Assembly: GCF_014280075.1 (NCBI RefSeq)
Contig: NZ_CP047950.1
Location: 682,001-746,000, forward strand
DNA length: 64,000 bases
Direction: 5' to 3'
Source of the DNA: Synechococcus sp. A15-62
GTDB lineage: Bacteria; Cyanobacteriota; Cyanobacteriia; PCC-6307; Cyanobiaceae
A program made the position numbers and the translations under genes. The notes beneath the pieces are model-generated. The model saw only the letters and a list, made by a program, of their open reading frames with translations, had not been told where the DNA came from and made no database searches. Positions 1-11,852 of the stretch are shown in pieces (the first letter of the stretch is position 1; each line of letters opens with the position of its first letter).

Positions 1-316
1 AGGCCTCCTGGCGTCGCCGGGGTGCATCCGGCCAGATCAAGGCGTAGGTGAGACCGCCCGCATGAAGCACGGCCCGGCCTCCGCTGGGGCGTCGCACCAG
101 GCTGATGCGGCCGCGGCGGGCCAGATCATTCCAGTGCTCAGGCCAGTGGCGTTGATGGCGTCCCAGTGAGAGCCAGGGCCCATCCCAGCGGTAAAAACGC
201 AGAACCGGACCGCTGCTGCGCTTCAGAAGCCAGGCATCCAAAGCCATCTGGGTGTGTCCGTCCGCTTGCTGGGTGGGGAGCAAACGCCCGGTTGCGGGCA
301 TGCTGGAGGAAAGCAT
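1..316 (-). CDS. Lipoate/biotin protein ligase A/B family protein (partial, 3' end outside window)
   Basis: The reading frame runs from an ATG at 316 off the left edge, about 105 codons. The translation contains RFYRWDGPWLSLGRHQ and then VRRPSGGRAVLHAGGLTYAL, the typical N-terminal pattern of the LplA/BirA-like ligase fold (aromatic strand followed by the RRxSGGxAVxH nucleotide/lipoate-binding motif). Such enzymes attach lipoate or related acyl groups to carrier proteins. It is divergent from the TauE/SafE gene, with only 12 nt between the two start codons. A downstream ATG at MALDAWLLK is an alternative start. The exact substrate cannot be told from this fragment. Confidence 0.8.
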   Translation of the reverse strand, partial: MLSSSMPATGRLLPTQQADGHTQMALDAWLLKRSSGPVLRFYRWDGPWLSLGRHQRHWPEHWNDLARRGRISLVRRPSGGRAVLHAGGLTYALIWPDAPRRRQEA

Positions 317-328
317 CGTTCGCACGCC

Positions 329-1096
329 ATGGTGCCCTGGTGGGATGTGCCGATCCTGATCGCCCTGGGCCTGCTTGCGGGGGGCTTGGCCGGGCTGTTG
401 GGGATCGGCGGTGGCTTGATCTTTGCCCCGCTCCTGCTCTGGCTTGATCTCCCGCCCCATCAGGCCCTGGCCACCAGCAGTTTCGCCATTGTGCCCACTG
501 CTTTGGCGGGCACCATCACCCATCTGCGCCAGGGGCGGCTGCCGACCCGGCCGGGACTCGCCATCGGCTTGGCAGCCTTTGGCTCGGCACTGCTGTTCGG
601 TGGTTTGGCCGGTTTGGCAGCGGGCTGGATTCTGCTGGCGATGCAGACGCTGATGTACATCGTGCTGGCGTTCTGCGTTCGCGAACGGCCCGAGACGGAT
701 GTCAATGATGACGTTGATGACAGCAGCGCACCGCAGTTGGCTGGTGTGGGCTGCATCGCCGGCTGGACCGCTGGGATGTTGGGCTTGGGCGGGGGGCTGG
801 TGATGGTGCCCCTGATGAGCGGTCCGATGTCTGTTCCGATTCATCAGGCCGTGCGGCTGAGCACTGTGGCGGTGCTTTGCTCGGCCAGCGCAGCATCCCT
901 GCAGTTCCTGCATGAAGGACGCGGCGTTCCTCTGATGGGCCTGCTGCTGGGGGCGGTGGCAGCGACCGCTGCGCAGTGGACGGCCAGCCGTCTCGATCAG
1001 TTTGATGCGGCCCTACTCGTGCGCTGCCTGCGGGGGCTCGCCATCATCCTGGCGATCGACAGCTCCAGGCGGGCCCTGCAGCTTTGGTTGAGCTGA
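329..1096 (+). CDS. TauE/SafE family sulfite exporter-like membrane permease
   Basis: This 255-residue integral membrane protein has two homologous halves, each starting with a glycine-rich motif (GLLGIGGGLIFAPLLL near residue 20 and GMLGLGGGLVMVPL near residue 150). Each is followed by a short charged or polar segment and hydrophobic helices, the classic TauE/SafE architecture. The family exports or imports small anions such as sulfite, sulfoacetate or formate; the substrate here is unknown. I chose ATG 329, which starts just before the first helix (MVPWWDVPILIALGLL). The longer frame from 254 would overlap the divergent ligase gene. The stop codon lies inside a palindrome shared with the convergent crr6-like gene. 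Confidence 0.88.
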   Translation: MVPWWDVPILIALGLLAGGLAGLLGIGGGLIFAPLLLWLDLPPHQALATSSFAIVPTALAGTITHLRQGRLPTRPGLAIGLAAFGSALLFGGLAGLAAGWILLAMQTLMYIVLAFCVRERPETDVNDDVDDSSAPQLAGVGCIAGWTAGMLGLGGGLVMVPLMSGPMSVPIHQAVRLSTVAVLCSASAASLQFLHEGRGVPLMGLLLGAVAATAAQWTASRLDQFDAALLVRCLRGLAIILAIDSSRRALQLWLS

Positions 1097-1110
1097 CTGG
1101 TCAGCTCAAC
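1087..1110. other. Palindrome covering the stop codons of two convergent genes
   Basis: An 11-bp inverted repeat (GTTGAGCTGAC / GTCAGCTCAAC) with a 2-nt centre contains both the TauE/SafE stop (1094-1096) and the crr6-like stop (1106-1108). It could fold in either transcript and act as a weak bidirectional terminator or 3' end protector. There is no clear T-run. Confidence 0.5.
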
Positions 1111-1576
1111 TCAACAGACTCCAAAACCCCGCATCCAGCTCATAGCCCAGGGCTGCGGCCATCTGGGAGAGGTTGCCCCGCATCGGGCGTCCGAGCTCTC
1201 GCTGGCAGAGGTCGTCCAACACCATCAATCGATGCGTCACCCAGAGCTCCAAGGCTTCCGGGTCAAAACGGAGGCCTTCGCTGCGGCTGAAATTGTGGGG
1301 TACCACCAGGGCAACATGGCGAATCAAGCTGCCCTGGTCGCGTTCAAGCAAGAGCGGCAGCCAGGGGAAGCGCGCATCGGCCCGTAGGGCCCAGAGCCGA
1401 GGCTCGGGGCATTCTGGCAATTCGCGTGGGTCATCCTGCGCCCGTGGCCAGTCGAAACGAAGCTCGAGCACCGGTCCCTGGCTGAGCAGTGCATCCAGCG
1501 GCTGAGTGCTCCAGATCTCCAGCGGCCGTAGATCCAAGGCGCGGATGGCAGGGGCATCGATCAGAACCGGATCCAT
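1106..1576 (-). CDS. Chlororespiratory reduction 6 (CRR6)-like NDH-1 assembly factor, DUF1817
   Basis: A 156-residue soluble protein. It contains the family signatures FDWPRAQDDPRELPE, PRLWALRADARFPWLPLLL and ALVVPHNFSRSEGLRFDPE, which I recognise as the cyanobacterial/chloroplast CRR6 (DUF1817) family. In plants CRR6 helps assemble the hydrophilic subcomplex of chloroplast NDH; a similar role in cyanobacterial NDH-1 is an inference. The frame is open further upstream to 1681, but that part would overlap psaM on the other strand. ATG 1576 gives the expected N-terminus. Convergent with the TauE/SafE gene, 9 nt apart. Confidence 0.8.
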   Translation of the reverse strand: MDPVLIDAPAIRALDLRPLEIWSTQPLDALLSQGPVLELRFDWPRAQDDPRELPECPEPRLWALRADARFPWLPLLLERDQGSLIRHVALVVPHNFSRSEGLRFDPEALELWVTHRLMVLDDLCQRELGRPMRGNLSQMAAALGYELDAGFWSLLS

Positions 1577-1659
1577 GGGCTGGTGTGACAGGCCTTTGCG
1601 AATGATGGCCTGCAGCCCTTCCCTCAGAGAAGAATAGGACCGTTTGATGCATGGCTCCC

Positions 1660-1764
1660 ATGGAAACCGTTCTGTCTGCACCTGAGGTGTTCATTGCCCT
1701 CGTGGTGGCTGCCCATGCCGCTGTTCTGGCCCTTCGTCTCTCCATCAGCCTTTACGAGGCCTGA
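1660..1764 (+). CDS. psaM: Photosystem I reaction center subunit XII
   Basis: A 34-residue protein with a single hydrophobic helix (VFIALVVAAHAAVLALRLS) followed by a short tail SLYEA. It matches the PsaM pattern of a very short thylakoid membrane peptide beginning with an S/T-x-x-x-V-F-x-A-L motif. PsaM sits near the monomer interface of trimeric cyanobacterial PSI. ATG 1660 (METVLS) gives the usual PsaM length; ATG 1651 would add three residues. It is divergent from the crr6-like gene and precedes the small membrane protein and por. Confidence 0.85.
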   Translation: METVLSAPEVFIALVVAAHAAVLALRLSISLYEA

Positions 1765-1903
1765 TTTCAAAAGACGCCCAGATCAACGGGCGTGGAGCTG
1801 GTCTTGGCACTGCGAACGGATTGCGTTAAAAGCGGATGTTCGTGCTGATGCGGTGACCGCCAGTCAGGTTCAAAGATCAGCTCCCCGCACGGATGCAGCC
1901 AGC

Positions 1904-2206
1904 ATGGCTGCAGCGATTCAGCGGCAGACCGACCAACAGGAATTGCAGTGCAGCCTTCTCGCCTTGGCGTCCAAGGCGGGTCTTATTCTGTTGGGCGCTG
2001 TGAGCTTGATCCGCCTGTCGGTGGCCTATCAGGAACGCATGGATCGCCACAGTGAAATCGCGGCGGTCGTGTCGATTGAGTCGGCGAAGTTGGAAACGCT
2101 GCAACAACGGTTCGATCGTCTATTCAGCATCGGTGGAGAGAAGCGGCTGATCAGCGAGCAGGATCAGTGGATCGCCCCCAATCGACTGCGCGTGATCTGG
2201 CGCTGA
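1904..2206 (+). CDS. Conserved small membrane protein with coiled-coil-like tail
   Basis: A 100-residue protein with a predicted transmembrane segment at about residues 15-37 (LALASKAGLILLGAVSLIRL). A helical, charged region follows, ending in a tail containing LFSIGGEKRLISEQDQWIAPN. The single helix plus short coiled coil resembles the layout of small bitopic proteins such as FtsB/FtsL, but I cannot assign that function. ATG 1904 was chosen because the upstream part of the frame overlaps psaM and reads as noise. It lies 69 nt before por and may be co-transcribed with it. Confidence 0.6.
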   Translation: MAAAIQRQTDQQELQCSLLALASKAGLILLGAVSLIRLSVAYQERMDRHSEIAAVVSIESAKLETLQQRFDRLFSIGGEKRLISEQDQWIAPNRLRVIWR

Positions 2207-2215
2207 GATTCGTGA

Positions 2216-3226
<1,011 letters not shown>

Positions 3227-3241
3227 GCTGAGCTCTTCACA

Positions 3242-3274
3242 ACCAAGCCCCGGTCGCAGCGGCCGGGGCTTGGT
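3242..3274. terminator. Bidirectional hairpin between por and chlL
   Basis: A 12-bp perfect stem (ACCAAGCCCCGG / CCGGGGCTTGGT) with a 9-nt loop lies in the 74-nt gap between two convergent genes. Stem strength and position suggest a bidirectional terminator, though neither side has a long T-run. Confidence 0.6.
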
Positions 3275-3300
3275 CGATGGCTTTGTCGATCAAGTGAGGG

Positions 3301-4341
<1,041 letters not shown>

Positions 4342-5916
4342 TCATGCCTTGAAGTGGGCTTTTGCGTCATACAGCGTTTCGCTGCTGATCTCCCTGCAGC
4401 CCACATCGCGGGCATAAGCCTCCGTATTACGGCGCACTTTTCCCCGTACGAAGAAGGGGATCTTCTTCAGCTCGGCTTCCCCATCGGCCGTCCAATGCAG
4501 AGCACCATCGCCCTCCCCTGGGATGTCGCTGAAGCCGGAACTGTCGGCGGCGCCAGCACCACCGGTATGGCCCAGGTGGCTCTGGTGGCCATCCACAAAT
4601 TCGAAGTCGTGGCGGAACATGCCGATCAGGTGTTCCTCCAGGCCCATCATCAGCGGGTGCACCCAGTCGTCGAAGATCACGTTGGCCCCTTCCCAGCCCA
4701 TCTGGGGGCTCATTCGGGCGGGCACGTCCTGCACATGCATGGGTGTGCTGATCACCGCGCAGGGAATTCCCAGCCGCTTGGCGCTGTGGCGCTCCATCTG
4801 GGTTCCCAGCACCAGTTCCGGTGCCGCTTCGGCCATGGCCGCTTCCACCGCCAGGTAGTCGTCACTGATCAGGGCCTCCAGGCCCAGGGCTTTGGCGGCT
4901 GCCCGCACGGGCCGGGCCATCTCCCGGCTGTAGGTGCCCAGCCCCACCACCGTGAAACCCAGTTCCTCGCCGCAGATCCTGGCCGCGGCGAGGGCGTGAC
5001 TGCCGTCGCCAAAGATGAACACCCGCTTGCCCGTGAGGTATGTGGAGTCCACGGATTCCGAATACCAGGGCAGGCGTGAGCGCCGGTAGCCCTCGTCCGG
5101 GGCGGGGGGCTCCATCCCCAGCATCTCGTGCACTTCGACGAGGAAATCGTGGGTGGCGCCTACGCCAATCGGCACCGTTCGGCTGAAGGGCATGCCGAAA
5201 TTGCGCTCCAGCCAGCTGCAGCTGGATTCCGCCACCTCCGGATAGAGGCAGACGTTGAGATCGGCATCGGGGATCCGCTTCAGATCCTCCACACCTGCCC
5301 CCAGGGGTGCCACCACGCCCACATCGATGCCGTGCAGGGTGAGCAGTTTCTGCACCTCCAGTACGTCGTCCCGGCAGCGGAAGCCCAGCAGGGATGGCCC
5401 CAACAGGTTCACCCGGGGCCGTCGCCCCTGGTTTTGCCATGCCCTGGGGTCGTGATGGTTGTTGGCTGGCGTCTGCTCCTTCAGCAGGTTGCGCACCAGT
5501 TGGTAGAAGGTTTCTGCGGCCCCCCAGTTTTCCTTTTTGCTGTAGGCCGGCAGCTCCAGACTCACCACCGGCATGGTGAGCTCCATGCCCTGGGCCAGTG
5601 CACCGGGCTGATCCTGAATCAACTCCGCGGTGCAGCTTTCCCCCACCAGCAGTGCATCGGGTTGGAAGCGATCCACCGCTTCACGCACATGCCGTTTCAC
5701 CAGTTCGGCGGTGTCCCCGCCGAGATCCCGGGCCTGAAAGGTGGTGTAGGTGACGGGCGGACGCTGTCCGCGCCGCTCAATCATCGTGAACAGCAGATCG
5801 GCATAGGTGTCCCCCTGGGGGGCATGGAGCACGTAATGAACGCCGCGCATGGAGGCGGCGATGCGCATGGCCCCCACATGGGGTGGCCCTTCGTAGGTCC
5901 AGAGCGTGAGTTGCAT
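4342..5916 (-). CDS. chlB: Dark-operative protochlorophyllide reductase subunit B
   Basis: A 524-residue NifK-like subunit; the usual length is about 510-530. With ChlN it forms the catalytic heterotetramer that reduces protochlorophyllide without light. The N-terminus [20 protein letters not shown] is characteristic. Asp36, the known non-cysteine ligand of the NB cluster, is present in the segment [11 protein letters not shown]. The C-terminal part ([17 protein letters not shown]) is the small PCP_red-type domain of ChlB. The start codon is 4 nt after the chlN stop, so the two are translated from one transcript. Confidence 0.96.
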   Translation of the reverse strand: MQLTLWTYEGPPHVGAMRIAASMRGVHYVLHAPQGDTYADLLFTMIERRGQRPPVTYTTFQARDLGGDTAELVKRHVREAVDRFQPDALLVGESCTAELIQDQPGALAQGMELTMPVVSLELPAYSKKENWGAAETFYQLVRNLLKEQTPANNHHDPRAWQNQGRRPRVNLLGPSLLGFRCRDDVLEVQKLLTLHGIDVGVVAPLGAGVEDLKRIPDADLNVCLYPEVAESSCSWLERNFGMPFSRTVPIGVGATHDFLVEVHEMLGMEPPAPDEGYRRSRLPWYSESVDSTYLTGKRVFIFGDGSHALAAARICGEELGFTVVGLGTYSREMARPVRAAAKALGLEALISDDYLAVEAAMAEAAPELVLGTQMERHSAKRLGIPCAVISTPMHVQDVPARMSPQMGWEGANVIFDDWVHPLMMGLEEHLIGMFRHDFEFVDGHQSHLGHTGGAGAADSSGFSDIPGEGDGALHWTADGEAELKKIPFFVRGKVRRNTEAYARDVGCREISSETLYDAKAHFKA

Positions 5917-5920
5917 GGGA

Positions 5921-7216
<1,296 letters not shown>

Positions 7217-7311
7217 TCAACCTCTCCAAGTTGGGAATAAATCCGCTGAGGAGTGAAAAGGTCGCTCAAACTCTTTGGGATCGCTACGGCCAGGCAGGCC
7301 CTGGCTTGAGC

Positions 7312-7689
7312 TCAAAGGCGGCGGCGGAATCCGTCGTAACGATCGGAGCGATCGCTCTCCTCTGCTTTGCTCAAGCGCCAGACGTTGCGGCTGACCCGGC
7401 GGGCGACGAGGCCACCGCGCTCCACCTGTTCCGTTCCGGGGCGGGCCCCCAGCAGCAAGCTCACCTCCGCGGTGGTGAGGGGAGCACCGGTTTCGATGGC
7501 CAACGACGTCAGTTCCAGCCGTTGACGCAGCTGGCGCAGACGCTCACTGTCTGCATTTCCTGATGCCTCCAACCAGGGCAGATCCACCTGGCCATCCTGC
7601 GCAAGCCGTTGCATCAGGCCGAAGCTCACCATCCCAAGGGCTTGATCAGCGTTGAGATCCACTGGCTTCAAAGAAGACTGCTCAGTCAT
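7312..7689 (-). CDS. Hypothetical protein, possible winged-helix fold, beside csoS1D
   Basis: A 125-residue soluble protein with no motif I recognise with certainty. A helical N-terminal half (LGMVSFGLMQRLAQDG) is followed by a segment LTTAEVSLLLGARPGTEQVE and then GLVARRVSRNVWRLSK. The pattern helix, helix, basic beta-wing is reminiscent of a winged-helix DNA-binding protein, but that is only an impression. ATG 7689 (MTEQSS) is preferred over the upstream frame. It is divergent from csoS1D (start 7808), leaving a 118-nt shared promoter region. Its position next to the carboxysome genes makes it worth testing as a regulator. Confidence 0.55.
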   Translation of the reverse strand: MTEQSSLKPVDLNADQALGMVSFGLMQRLAQDGQVDLPWLEASGNADSERLRQLRQRLELTSLAIETGAPLTTAEVSLLLGARPGTEQVERGGLVARRVSRNVWRLSKAEESDRSDRYDGFRRRL

Positions 7690-7807
7690 TGCAAGATCTC
7701 TAGAGGGGTTCTCCGGACGGTATCGGCTGTTTTTCAAGGCGCAAGACCGCAGGCTCTAACTCTTTATTGGCCCGTTTCAGCTGAATTCGTCCGGTACACT
7801 CCCCGCC

Positions 7808-8593
7808 ATGACCCGTTTTGCCAGCTTCGATGCTCGGGAGCGGCGACGCGGCGGTAGTGCTCTCGTCACCGGCACTGAGGTGACCCCCCAGCAGGGGGGA
7901 GCGAGCTGTGTTGTGACAACGGATTCGGAATCGCCTCGGCTGTTGCGGCAGAACAGTCATGTGCAGTCGATCGAACTGCGCACCCACGTCTTCATCGACT
8001 CGCTGCAGCCGCAACTCGCGGCCTACATGGGTTCCGTGAGCCAGGGATTTCTGCCCATCCCCGGAGATGCCTGCCTCTGGATGGAAGTATCACCGGGCAT
8101 GGCGGTGCACCGGGTGACGGATATCGCACTGAAGGCCAGCAACGTCCGCCTCGGCCAGATGGTGGTGGAGCGGGCGTTCGGCTCGATGGCCCTCTACCAC
8201 CGTGATCAGAGCACGGTGCTCCATTCCGGAGATGTGGTGCTCGAAGCGATCGGCAGCACCATCGATCAGCGTTCTCCAGCTGATGTGAGCTGGACGGAAG
8301 TGATCCGGGCGATCACGCCCGACCATGCCGTGCTGATCAACCGGCAGAACCGACGCGGCTCAATGATTGAAGCCGGGATGAGCATGTTCATCCTGGAGAC
8401 GGAGCCTGCCGGATACGTGTTGATCGCTGCCAACGAAGCGGAAAAGGCCTCTAACATCACTCTGGTGGACGTGAAAGCGGTGGGTGCCTTCGGGCGACTC
8501 ACCCTGGCGGGACGGGAAGGTGATGTAGAGGAAGCGGCCGCAGCGGCGATGCGCGCCATCGACCACATCAACAGCAACGCAAGGCTGCGCTGA
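7808..8593 (+). CDS. csoS1D: Alpha-carboxysome tandem-BMC (trimeric) shell protein CsoS1D
   Basis: A 261-residue protein with two BMC domains in tandem (about residues 55-155 and 160-255), preceded by a variable N-terminal arm of some 50 residues. The repeats read [19 protein letters not shown] and, in the second half, [31 protein letters not shown]. CsoS1D trimers stack face to face and form a gated large pore in the carboxysome facet, thought to pass larger metabolites such as RuBP. It is encoded upstream of, and separate from, the main cso operon, with rdgB on the opposite strand in between, as in other marine picocyanobacteria. Confidence 0.94.
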   Translation: MTRFASFDARERRRGGSALVTGTEVTPQQGGASCVVTTDSESPRLLRQNSHVQSIELRTHVFIDSLQPQLAAYMGSVSQGFLPIPGDACLWMEVSPGMAVHRVTDIALKASNVRLGQMVVERAFGSMALYHRDQSTVLHSGDVVLEAIGSTIDQRSPADVSWTEVIRAITPDHAVLINRQNRRGSMIEAGMSMFILETEPAGYVLIAANEAEKASNITLVDVKAVGAFGRLTLAGREGDVEEAAAAAMRAIDHINSNARLR

Positions 8594-8612
8594 GCGTTCA
8601 GACGAGCTCGGA

Positions 8613-9194
8613 TTAGCGCAGGTTCAGTAGGTCACGCAACTGTGGTGCCAGAGCTCGCGCCGCCTTGCCGCGGCTGCCCAGGCGGCTCAGCTGCGCCGCA
8701 TTCAGTTCGCCGTAGGTGCAACGGGCTTCCCGCACCCAAAGCAGGGATTCGAACTCGCCACCGGGGTAGGCCGGTGCACTCAGGAGTTCTCCCCAGCAGA
8801 TGCCCTCCGCTGCGGCACGACAGCTGCCGGAGGGATCGCAGAGCACCATCGTGCTGCGGAAGCAGGCGCTGCGATAAGGCGAGTCGCCAAGCTGGTTGAG
8901 GAGCCTCTGCACCTTGGCGTCGTTTCCGTCGGCGTACCGGGCGGAATACAGACCCGGTGCCCCTTGAAGAGCATCCACCTCCAGCCCTGAATCATCAGCA
9001 AGGGCCCAACCGCCTGTACGCAGAGCTGCTGCAGTGGCCTTCAGCTCAGCGTTCTCGCGGTAGCTGCTTCCTGTCTCTTCAACATTCAGATCGGCAGGTT
9101 GACGCTGCACGTCCAATGGAAGCAGTCCCAGCATGGCCTCGATTTCGGCAACCTTGATCGGGTTGCCCGTGGCAATGGTGAGCTGAAGCGCCAA
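8613..9194 (-). CDS. rdgB: RdgB/HAM1 family non-canonical purine NTP pyrophosphatase
   Basis: A 193-residue house-cleaning enzyme that hydrolyses dITP, ITP and XTP to the monophosphate. The family signatures are clear: the N-terminal ATGNPIKVAEIEAML loop and the catalytic/substrate motif LADDSGLEVDALQGAPGLYS. The length is typical (about 190-200). It sits between csoS1D and csoS1 on the opposite strand, so its promoter lies in the same 357-nt gap as that of the carboxysome operon. No functional link with the carboxysome is implied. Confidence 0.93.
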   Translation of the reverse strand: MALQLTIATGNPIKVAEIEAMLGLLPLDVQRQPADLNVEETGSSYRENAELKATAAALRTGGWALADDSGLEVDALQGAPGLYSARYADGNDAKVQRLLNQLGDSPYRSACFRSTMVLCDPSGSCRAAAEGICWGELLSAPAYPGGEFESLLWVREARCTYGELNAAQLSRLGSRGKAARALAPQLRDLLNLR

Positions 9195-9551
9195 GGAGGG
9201 CCATCAAAAAGGGGGCCTCCATTGTGCGGGCTGGTTGGGGATAGGAGCTAACAATCTCTGAATTCGACCCAGCGACACCCGTTTGGGTTGAACATTCCAC
9301 CCCGCAGCAAGACTTTGGGAAGGTGACGCAACGTGAACCTATGCAGCTTCACCAGCGTCGACAACGACTTGTGGGGATGTGATCACACGAACCACCACAG
9401 CAGACCGGAACAGTGAGGCACAGGGTGATAAGCCCGGCTTATTTGGTTCACTATGGACAGTGATCGAGAAAGTCGTCCAAATCGCTTGACGGGAAGGGTT
9501 CTGGCGAAGCAATGTCCCCAGCGAACATTCCACCCCTTCTCCCGGTAGGCA
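9195..9551 (+). promoter_or_regulatory. Divergent leader region of the carboxysome operon
   Basis: This 357-nt gap separates rdgB (minus) from csoS1 (plus) and must contain the operon promoter. A 14-nt sequence, GAACATTCCACCCC, occurs twice in direct orientation at 9290-9303 and 9523-9536; the second copy is 16 nt before the csoS1 start. No confident -35/-10 pair could be picked out, and no ORF longer than a few codons is convincing here. Confidence 0.5.
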
Positions 9552-9863
9552 ATGGCTAACGAAACCATGGGCATCGCCCTCGGCATGATCGAGACCCGCG
9601 GTCTGGTCCCCGCCATCGAGGCAGCTGATGCCATGACCAAGGCTGCCGAAGTGCGCCTGATCGGTCGTGAGTTCGTCGGCGGCGGCTACGTCACCGTTCT
9701 GGTTCGCGGCGAAACTGGCGCTGTCAACGCTGCTGTGCGCGCTGGCGCTGACGCTTGCGAGCGCGTCGGTGACGGCCTCGTCGCCGCTCACATCATTGCC
9801 CGCCCCCACCGCGAAGTGGAGCCTGCTCTGGGCAACGGCAACTTCCTTGGTCAGAAGGACTGA
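9552..9863 (+). CDS. csoS1: Major alpha-carboxysome shell protein CsoS1 (BMC-H hexamer)
   Basis: A 103-residue single BMC-domain protein: MGIALGMIETRGLVPAIEAA, GGGYVTVLVRGETGAVNAA and ACERVGDGLVAAHIIARPH. It forms hexamers that tile the facets of the carboxysome; the central pore is thought to let bicarbonate and sugar phosphates pass. In marine picocyanobacteria this single csoS1 precedes cbbL as the first gene of the operon. The gap to cbbL is 71 nt and holds only a weak 5-bp hairpin (GCCTC/GAGGC at 9877-9890). A second BMC-H copy with a long extension (csoS1E) closes the operon. Confidence 0.97.
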   Translation: MANETMGIALGMIETRGLVPAIEAADAMTKAAEVRLIGREFVGGGYVTVLVRGETGAVNAAVRAGADACERVGDGLVAAHIIARPHREVEPALGNGNFLGQKD

Positions 9864-9934
9864 GATCTTCCGCTGAGCCTCTGACGAGGCACGCGAACGT
9901 CTCAACCTCTTCACCGACCTAACGGAGTTTTCCT

Positions 9935-11350
9935 ATGAGCAAGAAGTACGACGCTGGGGTCAAGGAGTACAGGGATACCTACTGGACTCCTGATTACGTC
10001 CCCCTCGACACCGACCTGCTGGCCTGCTTCAAGTGCACCGGCCAAGAAGGTGTGCCCAAGGAAGAAGTTGCCGCTGCTGTGGCTGCTGAATCCTCCACCG
10101 GCACCTGGTCCACTGTGTGGTCCGAGCTCCTCACCGATCTCGACTTCTACAAGGGCCGTTGCTACCGCATCGAAGACGTCCCTGGTGACAAGGAGTCTTT
10201 CTATGCCTTCATCGCCTACCCCCTCGACCTGTTCGAAGAGGGTTCCATCACCAACGTTCTGACCTCCCTGGTCGGCAACGTGTTCGGTTTCAAGGCGCTG
10301 CGCCACCTCCGTCTGGAAGACATCCGCTTCCCGATGGCGTTCATCAAGAGCTGCTACGGCCCGCCGAACGGCATCCAGGTCGAGCGCGACCGGATGAACA
10401 AGTACGGCCGTCCTCTGCTGGGTTGCACCATCAAGCCGAAGCTCGGCCTGAGCGGTAAGAACTACGGCCGTGTTGTCTATGAGTGCCTGCGTGGCGGTCT
10501 GGACTTCACCAAGGACGACGAGAACATCAACTCCCAGCCTTTCCAGCGTTGGCAGAACCGCTTCGAATTCGTTGCGGAAGCCATCAAGCTGTCCGAGCAG
10601 GAGACCGGCGAGCGCAAGGGTCACTACCTCAACGTGACCGCCAACACTCCCGAGGAGATGTACGAGCGCGCTGAGTTCGCCAAGGAACTCGGCATGCCGA
10701 TCATCATGCACGACTTCATCACCGGTGGCTTCACGGCCAACACCGGTCTGTCGAAGTGGTGCCGCAAAAACGGCATGCTGCTGCACATTCACCGCGCCAT
10801 GCACGCGGTGATCGACCGTCACCCCAAGCACGGCATCCACTTCCGCGTTCTCGCCAAGTGTCTGCGTCTGTCCGGTGGTGACCAGCTCCACACCGGCACC
10901 GTGGTCGGCAAGCTGGAAGGTGATCGTCAGACCACCCTCGGCTACATCGACCAGCTGCGCGAATCCTTCGTGCCCGAAGACCGCAGCCGCGGCAACTTCT
11001 TCGATCAGGACTGGGGCTCCATGCCTGGCGTGTTCGCCGTTGCTTCCGGGGGTATCCACGTGTGGCACATGCCCGCCCTGGTCACCATCTTCGGCGACGA
11101 CTCCGTTCTTCAGTTCGGTGGTGGTACCCACGGTCACCCCTGGGGCTCCGCTGCAGGTGCTGCTGCCAACCGTGTGGCCCTCGAGGCCTGCGTCAAGGCA
11201 CGCAACGCCGGCCGTCATCTCGAGAAAGAGAGCCGCGACATCCTCACGGAAGCCGCGAAGCACAGCCCTGAGCTGGCCATCGCCCTCGAGACCTGGAAGG
11301 AGATCAAGTTCGAGTTCGACACCGTCGACAAGCTCGACGTCCAGAACTGA
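9935..11350 (+). CDS. cbbL: Ribulose-1,5-bisphosphate carboxylase/oxygenase large subunit, form IA
   Basis: A 471-residue Rubisco large chain that fixes CO2 onto RuBP inside the carboxysome. Active-site segments are present: [11 protein letters not shown] with the catalytic Lys, [17 protein letters not shown] with Lys193 (the carbamylated residue), the [10 protein letters not shown] strand and the C-terminal [14 protein letters not shown] phosphate loop. The N-terminus [21 protein letters not shown] and the cso operon context identify form IA rather than the plant-like form IB. A good GGAG ribosome-binding site precedes the ATG. The stop is followed by a strong hairpin (11361-11381). Confidence 0.99.
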   Translation: MSKKYDAGVKEYRDTYWTPDYVPLDTDLLACFKCTGQEGVPKEEVAAAVAAESSTGTWSTVWSELLTDLDFYKGRCYRIEDVPGDKESFYAFIAYPLDLFEEGSITNVLTSLVGNVFGFKALRHLRLEDIRFPMAFIKSCYGPPNGIQVERDRMNKYGRPLLGCTIKPKLGLSGKNYGRVVYECLRGGLDFTKDDENINSQPFQRWQNRFEFVAEAIKLSEQETGERKGHYLNVTANTPEEMYERAEFAKELGMPIIMHDFITGGFTANTGLSKWCRKNGMLLHIHRAMHAVIDRHPKHGIHFRVLAKCLRLSGGDQLHTGTVVGKLEGDRQTTLGYIDQLRESFVPEDRSRGNFFDQDWGSMPGVFAVASGGIHVWHMPALVTIFGDDSVLQFGGGTHGHPWGSAAGAAANRVALEACVKARNAGRHLEKESRDILTEAAKHSPELAIALETWKEIKFEFDTVDKLDVQN

Positions 11351-11360
11351 TCGTCTCAAC

Positions 11361-11392
11361 GGCCGGTTGATGCAACCGGCCACCCCTTTTTC
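11361..11392 (+). terminator. Intercistronic hairpin with T-run between cbbL and cbbS
   Basis: A perfect 9-bp stem (GGCCGGTTG / CAACCGGCC) with a 3-nt loop starts 10 nt after the cbbL stop. After five bases it is followed by TTTTT. It could be a leaky terminator or a 3' hairpin that stabilises the cbbL message; it cannot stop all transcription because cbbS must be expressed. Confidence 0.6.
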
Positions 11393-11409
11393 TTACACCC
11401 AGGATCCCC

Positions 11410-11751
11410 ATGCCTTTCCAGAGCACCGTGGGTGACTATCAAACAGTCGCCACCCTGGAGACCTTCGGCTTCCTCCCGCCGATGACCCAGGACGAGATCT
11501 ACGACCAGATCGCCTACATCATTGCCCAGGGTTGGAGCCCGCTCGTCGAGCACGTCCACCCCAGCAACTCCATGGCCACCTACTGGTCGTATTGGAAGCT
11601 CCCCTTCTTCGGTGAGAAGGATCTGAACGTCGTTGTCAGTGAGCTCGAGGCTTGCCACCGCGCATACCCCGACCACCACGTGCGCATCGTCGGTTACGAC
11701 GCCTACACCCAGAGCCAGGGTGCCTGCTTCGTGGTCTTCGAAGGACGCTGA
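11410..11751 (+). CDS. cbbS: Ribulose-1,5-bisphosphate carboxylase/oxygenase small subunit
   Basis: A 113-residue Rubisco small chain. Conserved family pieces are ETFGFLPPMTQDEIYDQIAY, WSPLVEHVHPSNSMATYWSYW and YPDHHVRIVGYDAYTQSQG. Four small subunits cap each end of the CbbL octamer, and in alpha-carboxysomes the CbbL-CbbS interface binds the N-peptide of CsoS2. It is 59 nt downstream of cbbL. A second strong hairpin separates it from csoS2, consistent with the need for far more Rubisco than scaffold. Confidence 0.98.
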   Translation: MPFQSTVGDYQTVATLETFGFLPPMTQDEIYDQIAYIIAQGWSPLVEHVHPSNSMATYWSYWKLPFFGEKDLNVVVSELEACHRAYPDHHVRIVGYDAYTQSQGACFVVFEGR

Positions 11752-11771
11752 TCCTTCGAACCCTTGGTTCC

Positions 11772-11803
11772 GAGCCCTGACCTGATCAGGGCTCCAGCTT
11801 TTT
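11772..11803 (+). terminator. Hairpin with T-run between cbbS and csoS2
   Basis: A perfect 9-bp stem (GAGCCCTGA / TCAGGGCTC) with a 5-nt loop begins 20 nt after the cbbS stop. It is followed after four bases by TTTTT. It has the form of an intrinsic terminator and probably attenuates expression of the downstream shell genes relative to Rubisco. Confidence 0.65.
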
Positions 11804-11852
11804 CCGGAGGGGCAAGTGCCCTTCCACCTCACGACGACATCATCGGGCGGAC

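Noticed and set aside
9911-11383. 490-codon open frame antisense to cbbL
   Set aside because: It is a shadow of the GC-rich third positions of cbbL; the sense strand encodes complete Rubisco and the antisense product has no recognisable family.
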